Shown: one piece after another, positions 8,536-15,850 of the stretch
Numbering within the stretch: position 1 is the first letter of the stretch
Layout of the letters: each line of letters starts with the position of its first letter
NCBI RefSeq assembly: GCF_016862795.1
Contig: NZ_BONQ01000016.1
Span: 24,141 to 88,140 of the forward strand
Reading direction: 5' to 3'
DNA: 64,000 nt
Source of the DNA: Dactylosporangium siamense
GTDB taxonomy: Bacteria; Actinomycetota; Actinomycetes; Mycobacteriales; Micromonosporaceae
Program-made: the position numbers and the translations under genes
The notes under the pieces: generated by a model
The model's input: the letters and a program-made list of their open reading frames with translations, nothing else
Database searches by the model: none
Told to the model about the DNA's origin: nothing

Positions 8536-8588
8536 AAGGCCCGCACGGCCCTCCGCATCCTGAAAGGCCCCGCATCCCGCAAGGCCCG
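8525..8588. repeat. 28-bp period repeat spanning a stop codon
   Basis: CCGCATCCTGAAAGGCCC occurs at 8525-8542 and again at 8553-8570; a third, worn copy (cgcatcccgcaaggcccg) follows at 8571-8588. The TGA of the small gene lies in the first copy. Confidence 0.75.
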
Positions 8589-8921
8589 CCGCCGGGCCTG
8601 GTTCCCAGCGAATTCAGAGCAAACGGCCCCGGTCCCGCCCGCACCCCGGCCGTCGGCCCGTGCGGCCGGCGCTGACCTGCGACGATGTCACCGTCGCCGG
8701 GACGGGCAGGACCCGGCCCCGGCCTGACCTTGATCAAGAGCTTGGGGTCAGCCTCTACACTCGCACATGAATTTCCGGTGCAACCGCGGCTGTGGTCGGC
8801 AGGGGTTGAACTGATCTGCGACCCTTCTCGCGGCGGTCGGCAGAGCATGGCGGCCCGCTGGAAACATCCGGACCGTATTTGTGCAGCGGGAGTTCCCCGC
8901 GGAAGCGAGTTGGAGGAGTTC
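8536..8921. other. Leader region of the TerD locus
   Basis: It holds the repeat and hairpin at its left end. From about 8720 the sequence turns less GC-rich (ttgatcaagagcttgg, then ctctacactcgcac), as expected of a promoter region, but I cannot fix a -35/-10 pair. No other gene is seen. An upstream in-frame extension of the TerD frame exists but lacks the conserved start region. Confidence 0.45.
8582..8599. terminator. Short GC hairpin
   Basis: AGGCCCG at 8582-8588 pairs with CGGGCCT at 8593-8599 around ccgc. It lies 47 bases past the small gene's stop and could terminate it. Confidence 0.4.
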
Positions 8922-9497
8922 GTGGGAGTCAGCCTCAGCAAGGGCGGCAACGTCAGCCTGACCAAGCAGGCGCCCGGTCTGACGGCGGTCACCGTCGGTC
9001 TGGGCTGGGACGTCCGGACCACGACCGGGGCCGAGTTCGACCTGGACGCGAGCGCGATCATCTGCGGCGAGTCGGGCAAGGCCATCTCGGACCAGCACTT
9101 CGTGTTCTTCAACAACCTGACGTCGCCGGACGGCACGGTCAAGCACCTCGGTGACAACCTGACCGGCGAGGGCGAGGGCGACGACGAGCAGGTCAACGTC
9201 GATCTGGCGGGCACTGCCGCCGACGTGACCAAGATCGCCTTCCTGGTGTCGATCTACGACGCCGAGGCCCGCAGCCAGTCCTTCGGCCAGGTCTCCAACG
9301 CCTACATCCGGGTCGTCGACCAGGCCAGCGGCGCGGAGCTCACGCGCTACGACCTGTCGGAGGACGCGTCGACCGAGACCGCCATGGTGTTCGGCGAGCT
9401 GTACCGCAACGGCGGCGAGTGGAAGTTCCGCGCCGTCGGTCAGGGGTACGCGTCCGGCCTCGCCGGGATCGCCCGCGACTTCGGGGTGAACGTCTGA
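8922..9497 (+). CDS. terD: TerD-family calcium-binding stress protein
   Basis: 191 residues, full length for a single TerD domain. The GTG at 8922 is chosen because GGAGGA precedes it and the product begins [15 protein letters not shown], the standard TerD opening. The acidic calcium-site segments are intact: DLDASAI, then VFFNN with SPDG, then GDN followed by GEGEGDDE. TerD proteins are linked to tellurite, oxidative and phage stress and in actinomycetes to development. Of the TerD-type proteins here it keeps the cleanest motif set, so it is probably the main calcium sensor. A hairpin 60 bases after the stop separates it from the metabolite module. Confidence 0.95.
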   Translation: MGVSLSKGGNVSLTKQAPGLTAVTVGLGWDVRTTTGAEFDLDASAIICGESGKAISDQHFVFFNNLTSPDGTVKHLGDNLTGEGEGDDEQVNVDLAGTAADVTKIAFLVSIYDAEARSQSFGQVSNAYIRVVDQASGAELTRYDLSEDASTETAMVFGELYRNGGEWKFRAVGQGYASGLAGIARDFGVNV

Positions 9498-9557
9498 AAC
9501 ACGCTGTTCATCGCGCTATGCGATAACGCTTCGTATTTTGTGATCTGAGCACCATCG

Positions 9558-9595
9558 CCGCGGGTCGCCCATCCATCCGGACGGACGGCCCGCGG
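9558..9595 (+). terminator. Hairpin after terD
   Basis: CCGCGGG at 9558-9564 pairs with CCCGCGG at 9589-9595. Inside, ccatccatcc and ggacggacgg pair at eight of ten positions. No T-tract follows. It may partly terminate terD transcripts before the next gene. Confidence 0.5.
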
Positions 9596-9749
9596 TCGGC
9601 GTACCCGCGCCGAAACTACCTGCCGCGACCGCGGCCTCACGATGTTCATCCAGGTTGATCACCGTCTATCTGGTGAACCGGGGCACACTGGCGGAGGCCA
9701 TGTTCCCCGCCACCGCTTTCCCGCCCGGTCAGAGAAGAAAGGACACCGA

Positions 9750-10928
9750 GTGCGCTACTTCTCCCACCTGGTCGGGATGTCCGTCGACGCGCTGTTCCAC
9801 CGGCTGCCGACGGAGTTCTCCCAGGACAGCCCGGCCGAGACCCTCGCGATGGCGCTCGGTGCGACGCTCTACTCGCCGGCCGTGCGACCGCGGCTGGCCG
9901 AGGACATCGTGCGCTGCCACGCCGAGGGCGTGATGAGCATGGTCGGCTGCCTGGAGGACTCGATCCGCGACAGCGAGGTCGACGAGGCCGAGCTCAACCT
10001 GGCCGACCAGCTGCGCCGCCTCGCGCGGATGGAGGCCGGCGGCCCGCTGGTCTTCGTGCGCGTCCGCAACCCCGACCAGATCTACCGGCTGGCCGACCGG
10101 CTCGGTGACGACCTGCGGATCCTCAGCGGGTTCGTGCTGCCGAAGTTCCGCCCCGACGAGTCGGGTCAGGCCGGGCTGAAGGCGGTCCGCGAGATCGCCG
10201 ACGGCAGCGGGCTGCCACTGTACGTGATGCCGGTGCTGGAGACTCCGGAGATCGCATACGCGGAGACCCGGATGCCGACGCTGCTCGCCGTCCGTGACAT
10301 GCTCGACAGCAACCGCGACCGGGTCCTGGCAGTGAGGGTCGGCGCGACCGATCTGAGCAGCATCTACGCCCTGCGCCGGACAGCGGAGCTGACCGCGTGG
10401 GACGTCAACGTGGTCGCCGGGATCCTGACCGACATCGTCAACGTGTTGCGACGGGGCGGTAAGGGGTATGAGGTGACGGGTCCGGTGTGGGAGTACTTCT
10501 CCGGCGGGGAGCGGGTGCTCAAGCCCCAGCTGCGGGTCACGCCGTTCGAGGACCACGACCCGATGCTGCGCACGAAGCTGGTGCGCCAGTCCCTCGACGG
10601 CCTGATCCGCGAGATCGTGCTGGACAAGGCCAACGGCATGGTCGGCAAGACGGTCATCCACCCCAGCCACGCGGCGGCGGTGCACGCGCTCAGCGTCGTC
10701 AGCCACGAGGAGTACTGCGACGCCAAGGCGATCTGCGAGGACTACGCGGGCGACGGGGGCGGCGGCGTCCTGCGCAGCGTGTACATGAACAAGATGAACG
10801 AGGTGCGGCCGCACCTGTCCTGGGCGGAGCGGACCCTGGTGCGCGCCGAGATCTTCGGGGTGGCCGCGGAGGGCCTCGGGTTCGTGGACTTCCTCGACGC
10901 CGCCGTCAGCAGGGAGCACGTCGCGTGA
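9750..10928 (+). CDS. HpcH/HpaI-CitE-like lyase of the Ter metabolite module
   Basis: 392 residues from a GTG with AGAAAGGA upstream; the longer frame to the left lacks a ribosome site. The TIM-barrel aldolase/citrate-lyase-beta motifs are present: VGCLEDSIRD, the substrate arginine region VFVRVRN, the glutamate in PVLETPEIAYAE and the aspartate in RVGATDLSS (metal ligands in the family), then KTVIHPSH. Family members cleave or form C-C bonds of acyl-CoA or oxo-acid substrates with magnesium. In TerD loci this enzyme is part of a proposed pathway for a nucleoside-like metabolite (Anantharaman, Iyer and Aravind). The next gene overlaps its stop by four bases. Confidence 0.85.
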   Translation: MRYFSHLVGMSVDALFHRLPTEFSQDSPAETLAMALGATLYSPAVRPRLAEDIVRCHAEGVMSMVGCLEDSIRDSEVDEAELNLADQLRRLARMEAGGPLVFVRVRNPDQIYRLADRLGDDLRILSGFVLPKFRPDESGQAGLKAVREIADGSGLPLYVMPVLETPEIAYAETRMPTLLAVRDMLDSNRDRVLAVRVGATDLSSIYALRRTAELTAWDVNVVAGILTDIVNVLRRGGKGYEVTGPVWEYFSGGERVLKPQLRVTPFEDHDPMLRTKLVRQSLDGLIREIVLDKANGMVGKTVIHPSHAAAVHALSVVSHEEYCDAKAICEDYAGDGGGGVLRSVYMNKMNEVRPHLSWAERTLVRAEIFGVAAEGLGFVDFLDAAVSREHVA

Positions 10929-12307
10929 ACATGCCGATCTGGCCGGGCACCTGGGTCACCGAGCGCCTCGGGGTGCGCCTCGCCGACGCCGGCGGGGACC
11001 TGCGGGTCGCCGACCTGGCGGGGCTCGCGGTCCGGCGCAACCCGCGCCGCGCGCACCTGGTGGTGTCGCCGGTCCTGGGCAAGCACGTGCCGGCCGACCC
11101 GCGCACGATCTACGCCGCCGGCCGGCTGCTCGGCCTGCGGGCCGCCGCAGTCCTCGGCGCCGACGTCCCCGAGGACCTGCGGGCCGCCGCGGTCCTCGGC
11201 GCCGACGTGCCCGACGACGGCTGGGAGACCGTGGACTTCCAGGAGGTCAAGCTGCCCGCCGGGCCGCCCCTCGTCGTCGGGTACGCCGAGACGGCCACCT
11301 CCCTCGGCCACGTCGTCGCCGACAGTTTCGCCGACGCCGACTACCTGCACTCCACCCGGCGGCCCGTGCCCGGCGTGGCGCTGCTCGGCCGGTTCGACGA
11401 GACGCACAGCCACGCCACCGAGCACCTGCTGCTGCCCGCCGACCCGGCCTGGCTGGACCGGGACGGCCCGCTGGTCCTCGTCGACGACGAACTGACCACC
11501 GGGCGCACCGCCCAGGCCACGATCCGTGAGCTGCACGCGGTCCGACCCCGCGAGCGGTACGTCGTCGCGGCGCTGCTCGACCTGCGCACCGATGCCGACC
11601 GGGCCGGCTTCGCGGCGCTCGGCGAGCAGCTGGGCGCCCGCATCGACGTGGTGTCCCTCGCCGCCGGGGAGGTCGAACTGCCGGACGGCGTGTTGGAGCG
11701 CAGCCGGGACCTGGTGGCGTCGCTGGACGCACCCGGGACCACCGGGACCACCGGAGCCGCGCCGGTGACCAGGGTCGACGCGGACTGGCCCGCGGGGCTG
11801 CCGGAGGGTGGCCGGCACGGGTTCGCCGCCGCGCACCGGCCGGTGCTCCTCGAGGTCGCCGACCGGCTCGCCGGGACGGTCGCCGCCGGGCTGCCGGACG
11901 GTGCGAGCGTGCTGGTCCTGGGCAGCGAGGAGCTGATGTACGCGCCGCTGCTGCTGGCCCGCGCCCTGGCCGGGCTGCGGCCGGGCCCGGTCCGCTTCTC
12001 CTCCACGACCCGGTCGCCGGTGCTGCCGGTCGACGCGCCCGGCTACGCGATCCGCACCAGGCTGACGTTCCCGGCGCACGACGGCGTGGACACCGACCAG
12101 GCCAGGTTCGCGTACAACGTGGCCGCACCAGGACGCAGTGCCGGCTTCGACCGGATCGTGCTCGTCGTCGACCGCGCCGGCGACACCCCCGCGCTGTGGG
12201 GAGCCGGGGGGCTGGTGGCGGCGCTGCGCGGAGTCTGCGAAGGTGTCACGGTCGTGGTCGTCCCGGACCTCCGGCCGGAACAGGATCCGCAGGAAGGAAC
12301 CCGGTGA
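10925..12307 (+). CDS. Phosphoribosyltransferase with C-terminal TRSP domain
   Basis: 460 residues; the GTG overlaps the previous stop as GTGA. The PRPP-binding loop LVLVDDELTTGRTA is at about residues 183-196, with GYAETATSLGH upstream. The C-terminal domain carries the eponymous TRSP motif (FSSTTRSPVLPVD, about residue 360). The protein should transfer a ribosyl phosphate from PRPP to an unknown base-like acceptor in the Ter metabolite pathway. A 14-residue segment, LRAAAVLGADVPED, is tandemly duplicated near residues 71-98, probably a recent 42-bp slippage in a surface segment. The gene sits in a four-gene run with 4-bp overlaps, implying translational coupling. Confidence 0.85.
   Translation: MNMPIWPGTWVTERLGVRLADAGGDLRVADLAGLAVRRNPRRAHLVVSPVLGKHVPADPRTIYAAGRLLGLRAAAVLGADVPEDLRAAAVLGADVPDDGWETVDFQEVKLPAGPPLVVGYAETATSLGHVVADSFADADYLHSTRRPVPGVALLGRFDETHSHATEHLLLPADPAWLDRDGPLVLVDDELTTGRTAQATIRELHAVRPRERYVVAALLDLRTDADRAGFAALGEQLGARIDVVSLAAGEVELPDGVLERSRDLVASLDAPGTTGTTGAAPVTRVDADWPAGLPEGGRHGFAAAHRPVLLEVADRLAGTVAAGLPDGASVLVLGSEELMYAPLLLARALAGLRPGPVRFSSTTRSPVLPVDAPGYAIRTRLTFPAHDGVDTDQARFAYNVAAPGRSAGFDRIVLVVDRAGDTPALWGAGGLVAALRGVCEGVTVVVVPDLRPEQDPQEGTR
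11135..11218 (+). repeat. 42-bp in-frame tandem duplication
   Basis: Two 42-bp units (11135-11176 and 11177-11218) differ at only a few positions and encode LRAAAVLGADVPED and LRAAAVLGADVPDD. It adds 14 residues ahead of the PRTase core. Confidence 0.85.
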
Positions 12308-13428
12308 ACCCGGTAGCATCCGCAGCACCCCCGCCACCGCTGCACGGCCCGGAGTTCTCCTCCTACGCCGCGGCCGAGGTGAGCTGGCTGCTGACCGACC
12401 TCTCGCACGTCGCCCTGGAGGCGCCGGCGGAGGAGCGCGAGGCGATGATGCAGGCGAAGGCCGGCCACTACGCGGAGTCCCTGCCGATCGAGTACCAGCC
12501 GACGGCGGAATACCTCGAGCTGTTCCACGAGGCCCTCGCCGCGTCGGCGGAGCGGGTCGCGCACGCCGTCGGGATCGTCACCGAGCTGGTGATCGCCGCG
12601 CGCGGGACACCCGTGCTGGTCTCCCTGGCGCGGGCCGGCACGCCGGTCGGGATCCTCATGCGCCGCTGGGCGCAGTTCGCACACGGCGTGGAGCTGCCGC
12701 ATTACGCTGTGTCGATTGTGCGAGGTCGCGGCATCGACGACGAGGCGATGCGGCACCTGGCCCGCCACCACGACCCGGCGCGGGTCATGTTCGTCGACGG
12801 CTGGACCGGCAAGGGCGCGATCTGCCGCGAACTGACCGAGGCCCTGGCCGGGACCCCCTTCGACCCGACCCTGGCGGTCCTCGCCGACCCCGGCGGCTGC
12901 ACCGGGATCTTCGGCACCCGCGACGACTTCCTCATCCCGTCGGCCTGCCTCAACTCGACGGTGTCGGGCCTGGTGTCACGCACCGTGCTCAACGCCCGGT
13001 ACATCGGCCCGGGCCAGTTCCACGGCGCGAAGTTCTACCGGGAGCTCGCCCCCGGCGACGTGTCGGGGCTGTTCCTGGACGCGGTCGAGGCCTGTTTCCC
13101 GGCGGTCGCCGCCCGGGTCGCCGCCGACTGGCCGGTCCTCGCGGCCACGGACCGGACCCCCGACTGGAGCGGCTGGAACATCGCGGTCCGGCTCGCCGGG
13201 GAGTACGGCCTCGACGACATCAACCTGCTCAAGCCCGGCGTGGGCGAGACGACCAGGGTGCTGCTGCGGCGCTCGCCGTGGCGGGTGCTGATCCGCCCCG
13301 ACGCCCGCGCCGAGCTCAGCCACATCCTGCTGCTGGCCAAGGACACCGGCGTGCCGGTCGACGAGGTCGCCGACCTGCCGTATGCCTGTGTCGGCCTGAT
13401 CCGGCCGAAGGGCGGTGCCGCACAGTGA
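12304..13428 (+). CDS. StiP-family protein with C-terminal PELOTA-like domain
   Basis: 374 residues; GTG start with AGGAAGGAA upstream and a GTGA overlap with the previous gene. Family signatures are strong: SSYAAAEVSWLLTDL, then HYAESLPIEYQPTAEYLELF, then VLVSLARAGTPVGILMRRW, then HYAVSIVRGRGID, then VMFVDGWTGKGA. Databases call the family cysteine protease StiP, but VMFVDGWTGKGA resembles a PRPP loop (compare LVLVDDELTTGRTA in the preceding gene), so a phosphoribosyltransferase-type fold is plausible. The last 60 residues (WRVLIRPDARAELSHILLLA) match a PELOTA-type RNA-binding domain. It probably works with the PRTase and HAD protein on one metabolite or an RNA-linked substrate. Confidence 0.85.
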   Translation: MNPVASAAPPPPLHGPEFSSYAAAEVSWLLTDLSHVALEAPAEEREAMMQAKAGHYAESLPIEYQPTAEYLELFHEALAASAERVAHAVGIVTELVIAARGTPVLVSLARAGTPVGILMRRWAQFAHGVELPHYAVSIVRGRGIDDEAMRHLARHHDPARVMFVDGWTGKGAICRELTEALAGTPFDPTLAVLADPGGCTGIFGTRDDFLIPSACLNSTVSGLVSRTVLNARYIGPGQFHGAKFYRELAPGDVSGLFLDAVEACFPAVAARVAADWPVLAATDRTPDWSGWNIAVRLAGEYGLDDINLLKPGVGETTRVLLRRSPWRVLIRPDARAELSHILLLAKDTGVPVDEVADLPYACVGLIRPKGGAAQ

Positions 13429-14243
13429 CGACCGTGGTCGCCACGGACCTCGACGGGACCGTGATCTTCTCCGAGAAGGCGATGTCGCACGGCCCGGTCC
13501 GGCCGGCGGACGAGGACCTGGTGCCCGTCGACGTCGACGGTTCGCGGGTGTACGCGTACATGACGACCAGGGTCGTGCGGCAGTGGACCGGCCTCGCAGA
13601 CGCCGGGGTCGTCGTGCCCGCCACGACCCGCTCGGTCGAGCAGTACCAGCGGCTGCGCCTGCCCGGGCAGCGGCCCGCCGCGGCGGTCGTCTGCAACGGC
13701 GCCCGCCTGCTCGTCGACGGCGAGTCCGACGCCGGCTGGGAACGGCAGGTGCGGGGGCGCCTCGCCGAACGCGGAGCCACGTACGACACCGTGTGGCAGG
13801 AGGCGCAGCGCTGGCGCGAGCGGCGCGGCTTCGACGCGGTCCGCGGGGTCGAGGACTTCTTCATCTACCTGACCGTCGTGCGGCGCGAGCCGTGGCTGGA
13901 GGCGTTCGCCGACGAGGCCGCCGAGTGGGGACGGATCAACGGCTGGCGGGTCTCGCTGCAGGGCCGGAAGCTGTATCTTCTGCCCACCGGCCTGGACAAG
14001 GCCGCCGCGGTGGCGCATGCCGCCGAGCGGCTGGGCGCGGACCGGGTCGTCGCCGGCGGGGACTCCCTGCTGGACGCCGACATGCTCCGGGCGGCGCACG
14101 CGGCGATCCGACCGGCGCACGGGGAGCTGCACCTCACCGGCTTCACCTCGCCGCACTGCCGGACCACGGCATCCGCGGGTGCGGCGGCCGGCGACGAGAT
14201 TCTGGACTGGTACGTGGCGCAGACCGGCGACGGTCGGCCTTGA
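13425..14243 (+). CDS. HAD-family phosphatase of the Ter metabolite module
   Basis: 272 residues; GTG overlaps the StiP stop as GTGA. Haloacid-dehalogenase motifs: ATDLDGT (nucleophile and acid/base aspartates, residues about 8 and 10), the threonine of ATTRS (motif II), the lysine of GLDKAAAV, and GGDSLLDADM (motif IV). The cap between motifs II and III is of the Cof/sucrose-phosphatase type. It should remove a phosphate from the product of the PRTase enzymes. The 3' end including the stop codon is tandemly duplicated (14214-14281), so a past read-through form is possible. Confidence 0.88.
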   Translation: MTTVVATDLDGTVIFSEKAMSHGPVRPADEDLVPVDVDGSRVYAYMTTRVVRQWTGLADAGVVVPATTRSVEQYQRLRLPGQRPAAAVVCNGARLLVDGESDAGWERQVRGRLAERGATYDTVWQEAQRWRERRGFDAVRGVEDFFIYLTVVRREPWLEAFADEAAEWGRINGWRVSLQGRKLYLLPTGLDKAAAVAHAAERLGADRVVAGGDSLLDADMLRAAHAAIRPAHGELHLTGFTSPHCRTTASAGAAAGDEILDWYVAQTGDGRP

Positions 14244-14281
14244 CGAACGTGGCGCGGACCGGCGACGGTCGGCCTTGACGG
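14214..14281 (+). repeat. 35-bp tandem duplication of the HAD gene's tail
   Basis: The segment from GTGGCGCAGACCGGCGACGG through the TGA recurs from 14249 with one or two changes, period 35 bp. The second copy is untranslated and ends just before the next gene's ribosome site. Confidence 0.8.
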
Positions 14282-14306
14282 ACATCTGACAAGAGGAGAA
14301 CAGAGC

Positions 14307-15803
14307 ATGGCCACCGTGCTGGTGAAGGGCCAGAACACCGCACTGCCCGCCAACGACGTGCGCGTCGTCGTGGAGGTCGGCGTTGCCACCGACCTGTCCG
14401 CGCTGCTGGTGACGCCGGCCGGCAAGGTGCGGTCCGACGCCGACTTCGTCTTCTACAACCAGCCGTCCGGCCCCGGCCTCTCGGTCCGCGACACCGGCGG
14501 CGGCAAGTGGGAGGCCTCGATCTCCACCGCCGGGATCCCGGCCGACGTCGACAAGGTCCGCGTCGTGGTCAGCGTCGACGGCACCGGACAGCGGTTCGGG
14601 CAGTTCGCGCCGCCCGTCGCCCGGGTCCTCGACCAGGCCGGCACCGAGCTCATCCAGTACGTCGTGAGCGGGCTGGACCAGGAGAGCATCGTCATCGCGC
14701 TGGAGATCTACCGGCGCAACGCCGAGTGGAAGGTCCGGGCCGTCGGCCAGGGCTACGCGGGCGGCCTCGCCGACCTGATCCGCGACCACGGCGTGTCCGT
14801 CGACGACTCCCCGGCCCCGGCCGCCACCCCGGCGCCGCAGGCCGCCCCGCCGCCGGTCGCGCCGCCCGTGGCCCAGCCGCCGGTCGCACCGCCGGTGACC
14901 CCGCCGCCCCCGCCGGCCCCGCCCGTCTACACGATGCCCGCGCAGACCGCGCCCACGCACGTCGCGCCCCCGCAGGAGACGCCGGCATACGGGCAGCAGG
15001 TGCCGCAGCACAACCCGCCGACGCAGGGCTACCCGCCGGTGCCGCCGATGCCGCCCGGCCCGCCGGCCTACGGTCAGCCGCCGACGCCGCCCGGCCCGCC
15101 GGCCTACGGCCAGCAGCCGCCGCCCCCGCCCGGCCCGCCCGCGTACGGTCAGCCGACCCAGCAGATGCCGCCGGTCGCGCCGCCGCCGCCGGCCGCCCCG
15201 CCGCAGGACGCCCCGGTCGGCGGCCCCGGCGGTCCGGTCAACCTCAGCAAGGGCCAGCGGGTCTCGCTGCGCAAGCAGGACGGCTCGTCGCTCAGCCTGG
15301 TCCGGATGGGTCTCGGCTGGGACCCGATCAAGAAGCGTGGCCTGTTCGGCAACCGCGAGACCGAGGTCGACCTGGACGCCTCGGCGATCCTGTTCGCCGA
15401 CCACCAGCCGGTCGACATCGCGTTCTTCAACCAGCTGCGCAGCAAGGACGGCTCCGTCCAGCACGCCGGCGACAACCGCACCGGTGCCGGTGACGGCGAC
15501 GACGAGTCGATCGTCGTGGACCTCAACCGGGTGCCCGCCCACGTGACCACGATCATCTTCGTGGTGACCTCGTACGAGGGGCACACCTTCGCGCAGATCG
15601 AGGCGGCGTTCTGTCGGCTGGTGGACGAGACGACCCGCGCGGAACTGACCCGCTATACGCTCTCCGGCGGCACGCCGAGCACCGGCATGGTCATGGCCAA
15701 GCTGCACCGCGACGGCGGCGGCTGGAAGATGACGGCGATCGGCGAGCCGCAGAACGCGAAGCAGCCGCTGGAGATGATCCCGCAGCTGGGTCGTTTCCTG
15801 TAG
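14307..15803 (+). CDS. Double TerD-domain protein with proline-rich linker
   Basis: 498 residues; ATG with GAGGAGA upstream. A first TerD-like domain (residues 1-170) has the fold signatures ([29 protein letters not shown]) but lacks the GDN/GDDE acidic loop. A Pro/Ala/Gln/Tyr-rich linker (about 171-308) with repeated PPGPPAYGQ follows. The second domain (about 310-498) is canonical, with VDLDASAI, SKDGSVQHAGDN and GAGDGDDESIV. One half therefore probably binds calcium and the other is structural or binds partners. It opens the second part of the locus, 63 bases after the HAD gene. Confidence 0.92.
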   Translation: MATVLVKGQNTALPANDVRVVVEVGVATDLSALLVTPAGKVRSDADFVFYNQPSGPGLSVRDTGGGKWEASISTAGIPADVDKVRVVVSVDGTGQRFGQFAPPVARVLDQAGTELIQYVVSGLDQESIVIALEIYRRNAEWKVRAVGQGYAGGLADLIRDHGVSVDDSPAPAATPAPQAAPPPVAPPVAQPPVAPPVTPPPPPAPPVYTMPAQTAPTHVAPPQETPAYGQQVPQHNPPTQGYPPVPPMPPGPPAYGQPPTPPGPPAYGQQPPPPPGPPAYGQPTQQMPPVAPPPPAAPPQDAPVGGPGGPVNLSKGQRVSLRKQDGSSLSLVRMGLGWDPIKKRGLFGNRETEVDLDASAILFADHQPVDIAFFNQLRSKDGSVQHAGDNRTGAGDGDDESIVVDLNRVPAHVTTIIFVVTSYEGHTFAQIEAAFCRLVDETTRAELTRYTLSGGTPSTGMVMAKLHRDGGGWKMTAIGEPQNAKQPLEMIPQLGRFL

Positions 15804-15850
15804 TCCCAGCAGTCAGGAGCCAGGTCCGTCGGCATCAGGAGGAAAAGCTA

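Noticed and set aside
8685..8921. Upstream extension of the TerD frame
   Set aside because: The extra 79 residues have no TerD similarity, while the GTG at 8922 has a ribosome site and the family's normal N terminus.
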